Shown: positions 31,814 through 44,659 of the stretch, in pieces
How positions within the stretch are numbered: the first letter of the stretch is position 1
Layout of the letters: each line of letters begins with the position of its first letter
Assembly (NCBI GenBank): GCA_020912385.1
Contig: CP087209.1
Span: forward strand, 2,232,001-2,296,000
Source of the DNA: Neofusicoccum parvum
Lineage: Eukaryota; Ascomycota; Dothideomycetes; Botryosphaeriales; Botryosphaeriaceae
DNA: 64,000 nucleotides
Reading direction: 5' to 3'
Position numbers and translations under genes: made by a program
Notes under the pieces: generated by a model
What the model saw: the letters and a program-made list of their open reading frames with translations, nothing else
Databases searched by the model: none
What the model was told of the DNA's origin: nothing

Positions 31814-34800
31814 TGAGGCACTCGTGTGCTCGACTCAGGGCGTGTCGTGGTCGGGGTGATCTTTGGCGTGCGGTGCGTGGGGATTAGGAGAAGGAACGGC
31901 GCTGGGGAGCGGTGCGGCCTGGGGTGCTTGGGGCGTGAGTGCGAGGGAGGCAGCGCGTTTCAGGGCTCGAGTCAAACGGAGGTCACAGGAGGCAGCGGGC
32001 TATGCGCATGTCATTTGGGATTGGCCTTCGGCGGGACTGGTAGGACGGCGCGTCTGACAGGAGACGTGCGACGTGGAGTTGTTCTGGCGGGCGCTTCTTG
32101 AGCAGCGGACCTGGCGGCGGGCAGCGTCATGTGCCGGTGATGACGCCTCGCCTTGCTCGATGCGCGCAGGCACGCAGGGACTGCGCCGCCCAACGGGAGC
32201 CAAGTCTGGCAGCCCGCCAAAAGTCGCGGCCGCCGGCCGTCCTCGTGGCAGGTGGGGGATCGCAGCCCGGGGACCAGCAGAAACCTGCTGGCCGGCGCGC
32301 GCGATCGCCGTGCCCTCGCATCTCCATGCCCCTGGGTGCAGCCTGGGTGCAGCGCTGGCCGCTGGCTGCTGGCCGCCGGCCGCCGGCCTGGTGCTGGGTG
32401 GGTTTCGCCAGCCGCGACAGGCCAGTGACGACGCGCGCAAGATGTCACGCATCAGTCCGCGCTTGGCGGGGCGGTCCGCCCAACGGCCGGCAGCAGCGTC
32501 CAGCCAGCAGGCTGCGTCTGTCCTGCGCAGACCGCGTCACGCCCGCCGCCGCCGCTCGCTCTCGTCCAAGGTCTGCGCCGACCCGCCGCCGCCGCCCAGC
32601 CGACTCGCTCACCGTCTTGCCGCGGTGATTCAGGAGCTGCGTCCGCCGTCGATCAAGCATCGCCAGCGCTCCGATGATGTCGGTGGTAATGCTGATCGGC
32701 GTCCGTCACGTTTGGGCTTGATGGCAGGCACCGCGAGTAATTCGCCGTCACCGCTCTCCGCCCTGCAGCCCTTCCGCCCTGTGGCCCCGGGGCGGGCGGG
32801 AGCGCCAGCGCTGTATCACCCTGGATTGTCGACCCTACCCACGCGCTCGGCTGCAATCTCACAACTCTATCGCCCTCCCGGGTGCGCCGAGATTGCACAC
32901 GCGTGGCCGGCGCCTGCTCAATGGCATTATTGCTCATCAATGGCAAACGCAGCCGCTCTGCCTCTTGCCGTTTGCGGGCAGTGGTCATGATTCGAGCGCT
33001 GCATCGTGACCCCAAAGCTCGGCCTTCAGCCACAGCCCGTTTGGGCAAGAGGGGGCTGCCCTCACATATGCCGTCATGATCTTCTGCAGCTGGAGCATCT
33101 GAAGCTGTGGCAGGCCGCGCCACGTATCCAGAACCCAGAGCGCCAGCCGCCCGGCTCTACACCAGATGCGCGCATGCTGGCCCCTGGCTATCTCGGTTTG
33201 GCCCGTCGCACCCGGGTGCTGCCCAACCTAAACCCTTCCGGCTCTGCTGCTTCAGGAGCCTTCAAAACGACGTCTCGTTTTGAACGGAGCTGCACCAAGA
33301 CACGGTGGGTCTCCAGCATGAACCCACCGACTGATTCTGCTGCATCACCGACGCCTTGCTGCCCTATCACTTGAGGACAGCCTTGGGCTGGTGAGAGTGG
33401 GGAGGCTTCGATATTCACTGCCGCAGTGCCGTCGATAACCCGTGCTCCAGGGCCAATTTGGAACACACTCCACGAATCGCCCCCACGAATCGCTTCCGTG
33501 GAAGCCTCCGGCTTTCCATCTGCCACCACGCGAAGGCCACTGAAGCCCGCATGTGTGCGTTGCGGTCAGGACACGGCAAGGCCAAATTTTCTCCGCACGT
33601 GGACTGTTAATATCTTACTCGGAGCATCTTCCGGCCCGCGGTGCTACTCCAATCTGGACCTCCCATACCCTGAGATTGCCGAGTCGCCCGTGTCACCGTG
33701 TCAGTGCAGGCAGAAATTTGCCGCCGAAGGATTGCCGGCCGGTAGATGTTGCTTATTATCTGGAAACGAGGAAGCTACAATCGGAGACCTCCCGAGTTTT
33801 GCAAGAACATACGAGGTGACTCAGTGGATGGAGTCTGAGGCGAGACGTGCTGGATGACACAATGGGAGATCTTCGGGGGGCCGCTGCAGCTTCCGATGAC
33901 GTAGTAGTATCGTGCAGCACGCAAGGACTTGCAGAGACAAGTGACTCTGCAACAGAGATTGCCGAAAAGACTAGCATTGCTTTGAAGTCACTGTTCATGG
34001 ACCGGGCGCAGTCTTCGTTCCACTCTAATGAAATATTCCTTCTGTCTTGTCTTTACACCCAGATTACGAGGCCCATTCGTATAGCACCACGACAGAAGCG
34101 CATGCATTCGTAGGAACTTGAGAAGCACTCGTCTGGACGCAGACGTCCGACAGACAATGCACAGATCTCATCCCGACGAATGCTTCGGCTATCCACATGG
34201 TTCCCCTGCAATTGATTGTTTTCCCGAACGGAGCATATACTCATAAATCTCCGTGCCAAGTCCTCAATGCATGTGAATAGAAGTAAAGAACATGCTCATC
34301 CATACAGAAGGAAAAAAAAAGATGATGGCTTGGCATACACGCAAACCTTTGCGTACGTGAAGCAAGAACGCATAAGCGAAGGACAAGGGTGGCCTGGCGT
34401 GATGGTCTCACATCCATGCCATCCCACGCTTCCATCACACTTCTTTGTCTCGTGCTCCTGTTCCATACTTTCCGTCTTTGTCCCGTCGCCCTCGATTCTT
34501 CCGCCCTGTCCCTTTCATCATCCTAGACCGCCACCCGTCTTGACTGCTCGGTTACACTGCAATGATGGATGGAAGATGCCGGTGATGGCGAAGAGTCCAC
34601 CTGTCAAGTAGAACTCGCTTTACACTCGTTCCTTTTCACTTGAAAAGGACAAACCATCATTAGCTGCTACGTCCATAGTCATTTGAATCACCAACGGGTC
34701 TCGTGTCAAACTCGCTGCTGTTGCGGCTAAAGGCGCCGTTTAACCATTATAGCTCAACGTGATATTCAAACATTCCTTCCGCGGTAGAGTAGTCGTGGTA

Positions 34801-35208
34801 AAAGTTCATGGCACATTTTGAAACATAGTTCTAGTCCTCTTCATCCATTTCATTTCCGAATGCAATTCCTGCTTTGATGTACATGCTTTTTGTGTGTTTT
34901 CTGCCTCTGCCGTTCTTCATCTGCATACTACTAATGCACCAACCTGCTAACAATATTGGTGCAGCGTGCTTCAAGCCTCCGAGAAGTGAAAACGCCTGAA
35001 TTCCTGAGAATTCAACGATGTGAGTTGGGGCGTGCCCTTTTTCTTTTCGTTTCCGCATGAATTGCAAAAGAAGTCCCATGGGAATGCGAACCGCCAATCT
35101 TCGATTAAAACGCCAAAGGAAAAGGAACAGTCGTGACCGTCCCTGAAAAAGCAAATTGAATCCTTTCCCGGGGCACCAATCCAACAAGCCTTTGAATATT
35201 AATTTGCA
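31814..35208. other. Long intergenic region upstream of the 400-aa protein and downstream of SPT6
   Basis: About 3.4 kb. The first kilobase is very GC-rich and contains imperfect GCTGGCCGC/CCGGC-type repeats near 32335-32395. The last kilobase is more AT-rich, as expected for SPT6 3' flank. ORFs of up to 305 codons are in competing frames with biased composition; none supported. Confidence 0.45.
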
Positions 35209-38200
35209 TTACCGCTTCCGGGCAGCGTTGTTCGCAAAGAGAAGTTTGAACCCGTTCTTCAGTGCTCGCATGTCTGGGTAGTGGTTCTTCTGGAGCTCAA
35301 AGGCGTTCGGGATGACTTTTACAGGCCAAGAGGCAAGCGGGGCTTGCTGGCCTGCCTTGAAGCACAGGTGGAAGTAGCCTGGGAATTTAGGGTTGATGCA
35401 GAAGGCATACATGCTGCGCTTGGGGTTGGCCTCGGTATAGGTAGTAAGCCATTGCTCTAAAACGTCGTGTTAGTAATTTCACCTTATGGATCTTGAAGGC
35501 GAACGACTTACCAGTTTGCGCCCTGCTGGTCTGCTGGTACTTCTCATCGGTCATCATCTCGTCAACCTTCTTCGCCATAGCTTTGACGTGCAGCACGATC
35601 AGTTCGTCCAGATCACTGTACGTGTACTTTCCGCCAATCTTGAGGGTGCGACCCAGACTGAACTCGTTCTCCTTATCTAGCTCCAGCACATCGATGTGCT
35701 GGTAGACGTTGTCTGAAACCTTCCAGGTAACAGCAAGATGGTCCAGACCCTTGGAAGAAGGCCGGATGACGACATCCCCACGACCTTGGGAGCCCAGATA
35801 CTCCTCTGCCTGGGCGGCGTTGAACGGACGGAAGAGCGGGTGCTTGATGACACGCTGAGCGCGACCAGTCTTGCTTTCCTTCTCCTTAGCCTCCGCATCC
35901 TTGTCAGCATCTTCCTGCTCTTTGGCCCATTCACCTCTTGGCCGATCGATGTGCCGGTGATGGCCGTCCTTTAGCTGCTTCTCGTTGAAAGAGACCTGGC
36001 ATTGCAAAGCTTTACGGTTGAGGAATGTGACCTTTGCCTGCACCGTTTGGTTTGCCTGGAAGATTTGCCGCGGGTCTACACCACGCTCGCCACCAACATT
36101 GTTAGGGAACTCGGGCTCGTTGCATACAGCTTCCATGCCACAATCCAAGCGCGCCTCGATATGATCGGGAAAGACTCGGCGAATCTTGACGGGAACGATG
36201 TGGCCTTCTGAAAGTGACTCGCGAGTTTCGCCAGTGAGCATGGTGTAGATCTCATCCGAAGTCATGTAAGTGTACTTGTTGCGCAGTTCCTCGTACGGCA
36301 CCTGCAGCTCAGCACGAATCGTTTCGAGAGTGGCCCGCTTCCGTTGGTGGAATTGCGCCTCAAGCTGCTCGGCATACTCTTCCAGGACAAGGTCATTCAC
36401 CTTCTCCTGAGCATCCTCCCGAATCAGCCTCTTGACAACAGCACCGGGCCCATTTTCATCCTGTTCGGCTTTGATGTCCTCCTCATCCATCTCGAGCGCA
36501 TCAGCAGCCATCTTGCGGCCAAGGTCGTAATCTTCGGGGTGGACACGAGTCGAATCAAGATAGTCGGACTCAGGCTCGGTGGGGTCGTAGCCGATGTAGA
36601 GGAAACTGGCACAGTTCATCCAGACCTTGGGACCGACAGCGGGAAGAATCTTCTTGTCAGGGTCGCCAACGAGCTCGTCCCTTGTGTACACAACCCCGTT
36701 GTTCAGATTGATGACCTTGAGGAGCTGTTGAGACTTTCTTGGACCAAGACCACAGACATAAGGAAGCAAGTTAGCAAGGTAGGAGTCGGTGAGACCATCG
36801 TTGATTTCGACACCAACGAGATTCACAATGTCCACCATGGCCATCTCGAGGTACTTCATCAGTTTGTCCTGAGGGAGAAGGATCTGGTTCGGGTCGAAAG
36901 AAATGGAGACGATATCTTTGCCAAGAGCTGCGTACTCCTTCAAGGGGCTTTGCAAGAAGCGAGCCAGAGCAATGCAGTATTTCACCAGCGGAGGTTGACC
37001 AGGATGGTCCAGATTAGACCTGTCACTGGTGTGGTACAGCCGGGCGATTTCGTCGTTGACCATGACGACTTCGAGCCTGTCGGTCTTCTCGTTGCCATCC
37101 TCATCCTCGTAATCGGCGCAACGAAGATCATGATCTTCAACAATCTGCTGGAGGTCCTTGTAGAGTTTACGTGTCTCGACCGAAAAACCCGACACACCAA
37201 TAACATCTGGTTTCCGCCTCTGGACCATCTCGACGAGATCTTCGATGTCTTTGGCGTCGGGTATGTACTTCTCCTTGTTCCCAGGACGAAGGTCGTTGAA
37301 TTTGCCTTGCTCCAGAACACGTCCTTCTTCATCGACCCACGCGTAGCAGACGGCATCGCGTCCGGGGATGCCGTTGCCGTTGGAAAGAGCGAGGACTCTC
37401 GGGATAGTACCAAGTTGCATGCCCTTTGGCTTGTAAGGTGCTTGGTCCAACTTCTCCGCGTATCTGTCCTTGCACTGCCTGGCCAGAGCGTTCTCACACT
37501 CAGCCTTCACAGTCTCCTTGACTCCCTTGGCAATGATTCTCTCAAGCTTAGGCAAGGCCACGTCAAGAACCTCTCTGCGGAACTCGTTCCATCTTGTCGA
37601 AAGCTCGCTAGTTCCGTCCGAGAATAGCATTGCTCGGAAGTCATCCCTGAGCCTGTCATAGTTCTGCAAGCGGACCTTGACTTCAACCATACCCTCATCC
37701 TCAGCCTTGAGCATCCGCAGAAATAACTCGGGTCTCCGGGCCATAGCCGAATACTCCTGGTTGCGCAAGTACTTGAACTCGTAGTACGGGTGGTCCTCGG
37801 TGATCTTGCGAAGGCCTTTTTCGGTGCGATAGATGTCGAAAAGACCGGCCTGATAGAAAGTGCGTCTCATGATGTTCCTCATCCTTGGGCTCATGACAAG
37901 CTCTTCGGCGAACATGGCTTTCGCTGAGCGCAGAACGACTGCGGTTGTGTTGTATTCCGGGGGTTCCACAAGTGTGTCGGCTAAATCCTCTGGCATCTGC
38001 TGGGGATCCTCGGGGTACAGGCGGTGGCCTTCCTTCTGCAAGTTCTTGGCATAATCATCAGGCGTGATCCCGATGGCACGAACCAGGTTGTAAACTTTGC
38101 TTGCTCGGATCCTCTCGAACACAGTATTGCCGCCGCGGGTCCGTTTCTGGACACCAGTAGACTCGGCTTCCATGGTGTTTACGTCCTTAAGCTGAGCAGA

Positions 38201-39650
38201 GTACGTGAAGTGGACATAGTCTTGAATATCTTGAACCTCCTCGATAGACTCGGCCTTGGCGAGTAGCGTTTCGAAGACAGTGTCCTGGACATCCAAAATG
38301 CTCTTCAGGTTCTCGTAAGTCTTGATGAGTGCCTCACGCTTCTCCGACAAAGCCCGGAACTTCAGGTCCAACTCAAAGATTTCCCACAAGTCGCCTTGGG
38401 TCAAGAGTCGCTGGGGGCCAGAGTTTCCGTCGATATCATCCTGGTCCTGCGGGGAGCTGGAATGGATCAAATAGTCTTTGCGATGGTTGAAGATGAAAGG
38501 AACTTCCAGGTCCTCGATGTTCATGAGCTCCAAAACTTTGCGGACGGCCTTCTGGAAGGGTTGTTCGCAGCTTTGCCCAAGACGCTTCTTAGGCCACAAG
38601 AGCTTCGATACCCAGAGAGCCTCCACACCCATGCGGTTCGCCATCTCGTCCTCGTCAAGCTCTAGCTGCTTGAAGGGCTTCCTCGCGAGTTGGAATCGCT
38701 CAGGGACGTCGGTGAAGCGGATTTCGTTGTCTTCGTCCGTCATCAACCTCTCGGCCAACTGAGAAGGCTCGAAGACGTCCTTCAGCTCCAATGGTTTTTC
38801 ATCTCCCATCTCCTCCTCGTCCTTCTGTTCCTGGAGGTCCAGAGCCCAATCGTATTCGGTACCATCGCCGAAAGCGTTCCGGTAGTCCTCCATCTCGGCC
38901 TCATCCAAGCCAGCCTCTGGGAAGCCAACGCCACTGACGGCTCTCTTTCCAGGTCTTGCCACCTCCCGGTCTTCCTCATCCTGCAAGCCTTCATCGTCGT
39001 CGAAGACATCCTCTTCGATGAAGTCGGCGAATTCATCCGTGACGCCGCCTCGGGCCTCTCGCCGGGAGGGTCTCTCATCATAGCCGTCGCCGAGATCCTC
39101 GTCTTCGTCGGAGAAGATGTCGTCGACACCGCGGGGTCCTCGAGGCGAATGGTCCTCCCTGTGGCCACGCTTTAGGCGCTTGAACTTGGACTGGAGTACA
39201 TTAGCATCAACACTAATAGTAGGACTGCAAAGGGACGTACTTGTGTCGTCTGTTCCCTGGGGACCGTCTCTCCGATGAGATCGAGGTCCTCCTCGTCCAA
39301 AGCGGCCTCTTCCTCTTCACGCTCAGCCCGTCGCCTCTTCTTCTTTTCGCGTCTGCGGGCGCGCCGTTCCTCTTCGTCCTCTTCATCTTCGTCAACGATG
39401 AATCCCTCGCGAACCTAGTGCAGCGGTTGGTCAGCGCGATGGCGCAATGGCTGGACGGGCGGCGCAGGGCACTTACGGCGGCGGCAGCCTCCTCATCGTC
39501 ATCCTCGTCCTCCTCCTCGCTGGAATCGTCGACGGCCCCAGATCGGCGCGAGGGCTTTCCCTGGCCCTTGGGAGCCTGTTCCTCGTCGTAGTCGGCATCG
39601 TCGGACTCGCTGCCTAGCTCGGCGGCGACGTCAAGCAGGGGATGCGCCAT
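35209..39650 (-). CDS. SPT6: Transcription elongation factor / histone chaperone Spt6
   Basis: Four exons on the minus strand: 39650-39477, 39414-39241, 39190-35512 and 35456-35209; 1424 aa, normal for Spt6. It travels with RNA polymerase II, binds H3-H4, and reassembles nucleosomes behind it. The first ~190 residues are highly acidic with Lys/Arg clusters ([22 protein letters not shown]), as in all Spt6 proteins. After this come the core helical region, the YqgF/RNase H-like domain (about 715-870, with [25 protein letters not shown]), HhH motifs, an S1 domain (about 1120-1190), and the tandem SH2 module (from about 1234, [16 protein letters not shown] and [10 protein letters not shown]) that binds the Rpb1 linker. 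The last exon ends NAARKR. Introns are 62, 50 and 55 nt. The long plus-strand ORF inside it is a shadow. Confidence 0.96.
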
Positions 39651-40848
39651 GTCGTGAAGTTACGATCGGCCTGGGAGTCGCGGGGGGTGTGAAGCTGACG
39701 TGGCGGCGAGGCGGAGCGCTAGCAGGAGCGCGCGACAGAGACGCGGACGGGGGGGTGCGGGCGCGTGGGGTGGATGGGTTGTCGGCTTCGCAGCAGCGCT
39801 GGTCACCGCGACGACAGCGATCGTGGATAGGAAAGCTGAGCGCGCCAAGAATTGCCAGCACGGCTCACCGCCCGCCGCTTCGGGGCGCTGACATAAGCCG
39901 GGCCGGCAGCCGGGGCGCGACAGGCGAGAGCGCGCCGCCCAGACAGCCGCCCGTCGCCCCCCGCGGCTACGACGCCGCGCTGTCTTCGCCGGCGGCAGCT
40001 TGACTCTGCGCACTGTTCCTATGCACGCAGCATCTATAATTGCTCGTACCGGCCTCGCATCGTCACTTCGCTTGCCAGGCGACTGTCGTACGCGCAAGAT
40101 GCGGCAGACGCAGCGCATCTCGTCTGTGAGATCGCCGCGCCCGCAGGCACATGTGAAACTGAACGTGGCCGCGTTGAAGCCTGAGCGACCCGCGCGCGCT
40201 CTGGACGGCGCGCGATGATTTCTGCGGATCATGCAGAGAGGAGCCTCCGCAGCCACGGGCGTGAAACAGCCCCGCTGGCGCTAGTCCGTGATATTCATGA
40301 CTGCGACTCCGTCTCATTGCGCCCGCTGGTCAAATAGCAGAGCTCCCGCGACGCGACCTGCAGGAACCAGTGTCGTCGTCTCGCGCTTGCCTGACTGCTG
40401 CTCGGACGCTGATTGAGCCGCCCACGCCCCACGCCAGCCGCCCGCGCGTCACGGCGTTCTCGACTTCAAACGCCCGCTCACCACCAACGCCGCCCAAAAT
40501 CTGCTGCAGCCCGTCGCGCGCCGTTGCAGTGTCCGCCCTCCCTCAGGCACGCCCGCTCCCAGCACCCAACCACTGCTGCACCTGAGCGACTCTGCCCGCC
40601 AACCGGACCCACCGCTGCGCCCAAAGCGGCAAACCAATAGTTGACGCCCTACCCGACGGGCACCACACCTGGTACCTCCTTTCGCCAGCGGACTCCCGAT
40701 TGGCGCACCGCGCCTCCACTGCAACAGCGCCCTCAGCCGTCGAACCGCCGCGTCTCCCCAACTCCTGACCTCTCCTGCGGCCGCCTAAACACCGCCCACC
40801 GCTCCCCTCGCAGCCCATCGAGCACAGTGACGCAATCTCGCGCCCACC
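39651..40848. promoter_or_regulatory. Divergent promoter region, SPT6 / STE7-type MAPKK
   Basis: About 1.2 kb between opposed start codons. It is GC-rich next to SPT6 and C-rich in the last 400 nt before the kinase ATG, which sits in a good context (cccaccATGgcg). No TATA box stands out. Confidence 0.55.
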
Positions 40849-42378
40849 ATGGCGGACTCACAGTTCAAGGTCCGCACCATGAAGCGGAAGAACGTCAAGG
40901 GCCTGGCGCTGAACGCGCCCCAGCCGCGGCCCGCGCTGTCCGGCGCCGACGCCCAGGTGCCTGGCGCGCGCCGCGACGACGACAAAGCCGCCGGCCAGCT
41001 AGAGATTGGCGTCGAGTTCAGGCTGGACCTGAGAGCGGAAGACTTGATCGTGATACGGGAGCTCGGCCACGGCAACGGAGGCACTGTCAGCAAGGTCCAG
41101 CATGCCGCGACAAAGGCCATCATGGCCCGGAAGGTGGGTGGATTTGTTTGCAAATCCGAAGCTGTTCCGATAGCTTACACGTCTGCATCTAGATTATCCA
41201 CGTCGAGGCAAAGAACGAAGTCCGCAAGCGGATAGTACGGGAGCTGCGTATTATGCACGACTGCGCATGCCCGTACATTGTGTCTTTCTACGGTGCCTTC
41301 CAGAACGAGTCGGGCGATGTGGTGATGTGTATGGAGTACATGGACTGCGGGTAATGTCTACCTATGGCTCCCTGGGACCCTCGAGATTGTCTAACTGAAC
41401 CGCAGCTCGCTCGACGGTATCTCCAAGAACTTCGGCCCCGTCCGCGTCGACGTACTCGGCAAGATCGCAGAAGCTGTTCTGGGTGGACTTGCGTATCTTT
41501 ACAAACAGCACCGTATCATGCACCGCGACATGAAGCCATCCAACATCCTCGTCAACTCCAAGGGTCAGATCAAGATTTGCGATTTCGGTGTTTCGAGCGA
41601 GCTGGAAGGCTCTGTGGCAGAGACCTTCGTCGGCACCGGCACATACATGGCGCCGGAGAGGATTCAGGGAGCGAAATACACGGTCAAGTCAGATGTCTGG
41701 AGTGTGGGATTGACCCTCATGGAGCTTGCCATTGGCAAGTTTCCCTTCAACAACAGCGATAACGACGACGAGGCGGGCGGACCTCAGGGTATTTTGGACC
41801 TGCTGCAGCAGATTGTCCTCGAGCCGGCACCCAAGCTTCCTAAGAGCGATGCGTTCCCGTCTATTCTGGAGGACATGATCGCGCGTTGTCTGATGAAGAA
41901 CCCAGACGAGCGACCAACTCCTGAACAGCTTTTTGTACGTTTTTGGCCACTTTTGTCAATACGGCTTCTTTGTTTGACTGATTTTTCTTTTCTTTAGGAA
42001 TCGGACCCCTTCCTTCTCGCTGCAAAGCGTACTCCGGTGGACCTCGAGGCCTGGGCTGTTAGCATGATGGAGCGTCAAAACCGCAAGTCTCATCTCCAAC
42101 CGACACCAGCGTCCGCGAAGATGCGTGAGCAGCTCCGCGCATCTCCAAGCCATAGCCCCACGCCGTCTTCCGCTTCAAATGATCGCCACACGCCTACATC
42201 CAGTCACACACCTCGCTCTACTGCGAGCCAGGACTCAAGAGACGGTAGAGATAGGCCACAATACCCGGCTAGGACCAGTAGTGCAGGCCAATTATCTGGC
42301 GGTCAGCCCATGCAGCTGCCGATCAGGCCAGCACCACCGCCAAGCAACCCGCTTCCGCAGCCGCCGAGAAAAGTTTGA
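40849..42378 (+). CDS. STE7: MAP kinase kinase, Ste7 type (pheromone/invasive growth pathway)
   Basis: Four exons: 40849-41133, 41193-41350, 41406-41934 and 41998-42378; 450 aa. A dual-specificity kinase expected to act between a Ste11-type MAPKKK and a Fus3/Kss1-type MAPK, which in plant-associated fungi controls mating, fusion and infection development. Kinase landmarks: glycine loop ELGHGNGGTVSKV (71-83), ATP-binding Lys95 (MARK), HRDMKPSN with catalytic Asp189, DFG at 207-209, and the MAPKK activation motif SVAET with Ser217 and Thr221 ahead of the APE. The N-terminal TMKRKNVKGLAL and C-terminal KRTPVDLEAWAVSMMERQNRKS are typical of the Ste7 class rather than Mkk1/Pbs2. The tail after residue 360 is Ser/Pro-rich and disordered. 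Introns are 59, 55 and 63 nt. Confidence 0.94.
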
Positions 42379-43373
42379 GAGTAGAAAAGGGGAGAGCAAC
42401 AGCGCAAATTTTTTTTGATAGGGATAGGGATAGGGCATTTGATGCCGCGCACGGTCAGGCCGCCACTAAAAGCATAAGATAAAAGTCGCACAGTGGGCGC
42501 GCTTGAATAGGACGATGTTTCGGGCATGGAACCTTGCGCTGAATCACCGGAGGTACTCTTTCTACAGTGTCAGGTTGGATTAGGTTGTCTTTTCTTGGGA
42601 TTTATAGCATGCATCGGCGCCCCGTCCACGTGGATTTTCCTTATCGTCCGCCTCCCAGCTCCGATCAAATTTTCCTAAGGGTCTCCTGTTGATGTCCGAA
42701 TCCGAAAGTCAGGCTACGCATCTTCCGCCGGGGAGGAATGGAGTTTCGGGTGTTCGCAGGGAAGTAGGTAGGAGGCTTACCATGGGGGAAACCGTTTCCA
42801 ATTTTCCGAATCGTTGCGAAAAAGGAAAGAAATTTGCAATATATCAATGACACAGTGTGTTCTCGTTCCAACATCTCCGGCTGCTGATGTTTCCAGTTCA
42901 GGATCGTCATCCAAAGCCTTTCCCTTTTTCTACACCATTTCCCAAAATATCGACCGTTGTTCCTTAATTCCGTTAGATCGAAACGTAGGGTGCACCGGGA
43001 AGCGAAGTGGTCGAAACGGGATTCCGCTTCAGATGCCCAGGAGCTTTTGAAACGGACGATCCAGAAGAACGCACGGAACCAACGCATCCGTGCTCTCTCG
43101 GGAAGCAGACCGAAGAGAGGCTTGATCCGCACGCAATTTGCTCAGACGACACCACAGCGCCAGCTCACACGCGGGAGGTTGGAGCATCCATGTGGACGGA
43201 TTTATCGGGTCTCAACACACCTTTATGTCCGGATGAAGCTCTAATCCGGTTTGTGCTGTTCTGCCTTTGTCCGAGTGTTTGGAGAGTCGATCATGATGGG
43301 ATTGCGTGCTGTACTATCAATATAGACGCTCGTCAAACCCACGCGTGGACAGATATTACAGCCGCGGGAGGTA
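42379..43373. other. Intergenic: MAPKK 3' flank to DUF7730 gene
   Basis: About 1 kb. Just after the kinase stop there is a T7 run and a direct repeat (gatagggatagggataggg, 42417-42435). No gene seen; short ORFs at 42.6-43.4 kb conflict between strands. Confidence 0.5.
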
Positions 43374-44377
43374 ATGACTGACTCCACGTGGCAGTCTGCC
43401 TCACCCCCTGCGGTAATACTCGTCGACGAGAGCCACAGCTACCCCCATCCCGAGCCCGGAACCTCTACCAGAGACGCGCCCACGTAACCTTACATCCAGA
43501 AGCCTAGCTCATCCTCAGCTTCAGGGCATTGATCGCTCGGTTGCCCACAGAAGTAAGGCTACTCATCTATCAAGAGGCCCTCGGCCAGCATTTCGATGAT
43601 GATATTCTACACATCGAGGCCGTGCCTGGATGACTTCAAAGATGTCGCTGCTGGGACAGAGGAAATGACAAGCTCAGCTTTCATCATATATGCTGGGTTG
43701 GTATCCTTGGGAGCTACTGGGTCGAGGAAGAGCAGAGATACGCCCAAAACTACGCTCTTGAGGAGCCCTGTGATTCTAGTTTCATTCTACCACTGCTCTT
43801 GGCATGCCGCCTCATGTATGCGTTCATTTCTCCTCTTTCTTCATGTATACTGATTGTTGTTAGCTACTCGCAAGCTGTCGAAATCTTCTACTCCAACAAC
43901 ACATTCCATTTTCGTCGAAACTGCACCATCGTGCAATTTTCTCAATCAATTATTCCTCAGCGCTTTCACACAATCCGAAACCTCTGGTTCAGCACAGTAT
44001 TCCAACGCACCTCTCCTTTACAGGCCGAGCACGGATTGCGAAGGCGGACGAGATTCCCACCCGATGACACCAAGGCCTGGAATGAGGCCTGTCGGGGTTT
44101 GAAGAGCATGCGGGGCCTCCAGTCTCTCAAAATGGAGATTGCGACCTGGCCTTGTGGGAACCCACAAGATGTGATGAACGAAGATTTCATTGTTTCCTTC
44201 GTACTTCAACCATTAAAGGAGATCTTCGTTGCTCGTTTTTGCGTCGTGCTCACAGTTGATCTCACCGATGAGGCTAAAGCCCGCGTTGGGGACATACCTT
44301 TTCAGATTATTAAACGTCAGAATCCAGGTATAGGTTACCTAGGAGACAATTACGGCAGGGGCCCATTTCCTGATTGA
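43374..44377 (+). pseudogene. DUF7730-type protein gene with in-frame TGA
   Basis: Probable exons: 43374-43483, about 43525-43815 and 43864-44377. The product has the layout of the large uncharacterised fungal DUF7730 (F-box-like N-terminus) family: LPTEVRLLIYQEALG..ILHIEA, then LPLLLACRL|IYSQAVEIFYSNNTFHF across the second intron, IIPQRFHTIRNL, and AWNEACRGLKSMRGLQSLKMEI. A single TGA at 43631-43633 interrupts an otherwise open frame, between ILHIEAVPG and LQRCRCWDRG. No intron that removes it keeps the frame. A CGA-to-TGA change would explain it. The first intron would be only 35-41 nt, depending on the acceptor, which is short. Either this is a recently disabled copy, or a shorter product is made, or the base is a sequencing error. 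The family has no known biochemical activity. Confidence 0.65.
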
Positions 44378-44659
44378 CACACTTCAACTGGCAAAATCGA
44401 TTTGATATGTTTATTGCTTAGTACGTCTGGGGAAAAGAGCAGACAGTAGATGCTGGAATACCTTTGAATCGAAAAAAATTAATGGACCGAATTCCAGCAA
44501 TGGCGCTTGAATGTATGTTTCGTGTTCATGCGTTCGCAAAAATGATTTCCGTCCCTATCCATATAATAATCTTCCGTCACGCGGACTTGGTGACTACCGA
44601 CTCGAGTCCAGACTTGTGCGTTCTCTGGCTATCCCAACGGGCAGTTCTGGTCCGATTCA

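Noticed and set aside
36344..37627. 427-codon plus-strand ORF inside SPT6
   Set aside because: It lies exactly antisense to the conserved SPT6 core, and its sequence is that expected from reverse-complement codon bias. No domain seen.
43374..44377. RIP (repeat-induced point mutation) as cause of the DUF7730 stop
   Set aside because: RIP favours CpA-to-TpA changes in many sites at once. Here only one CGA-to-TGA-type change is apparent and local composition is not AT-shifted.
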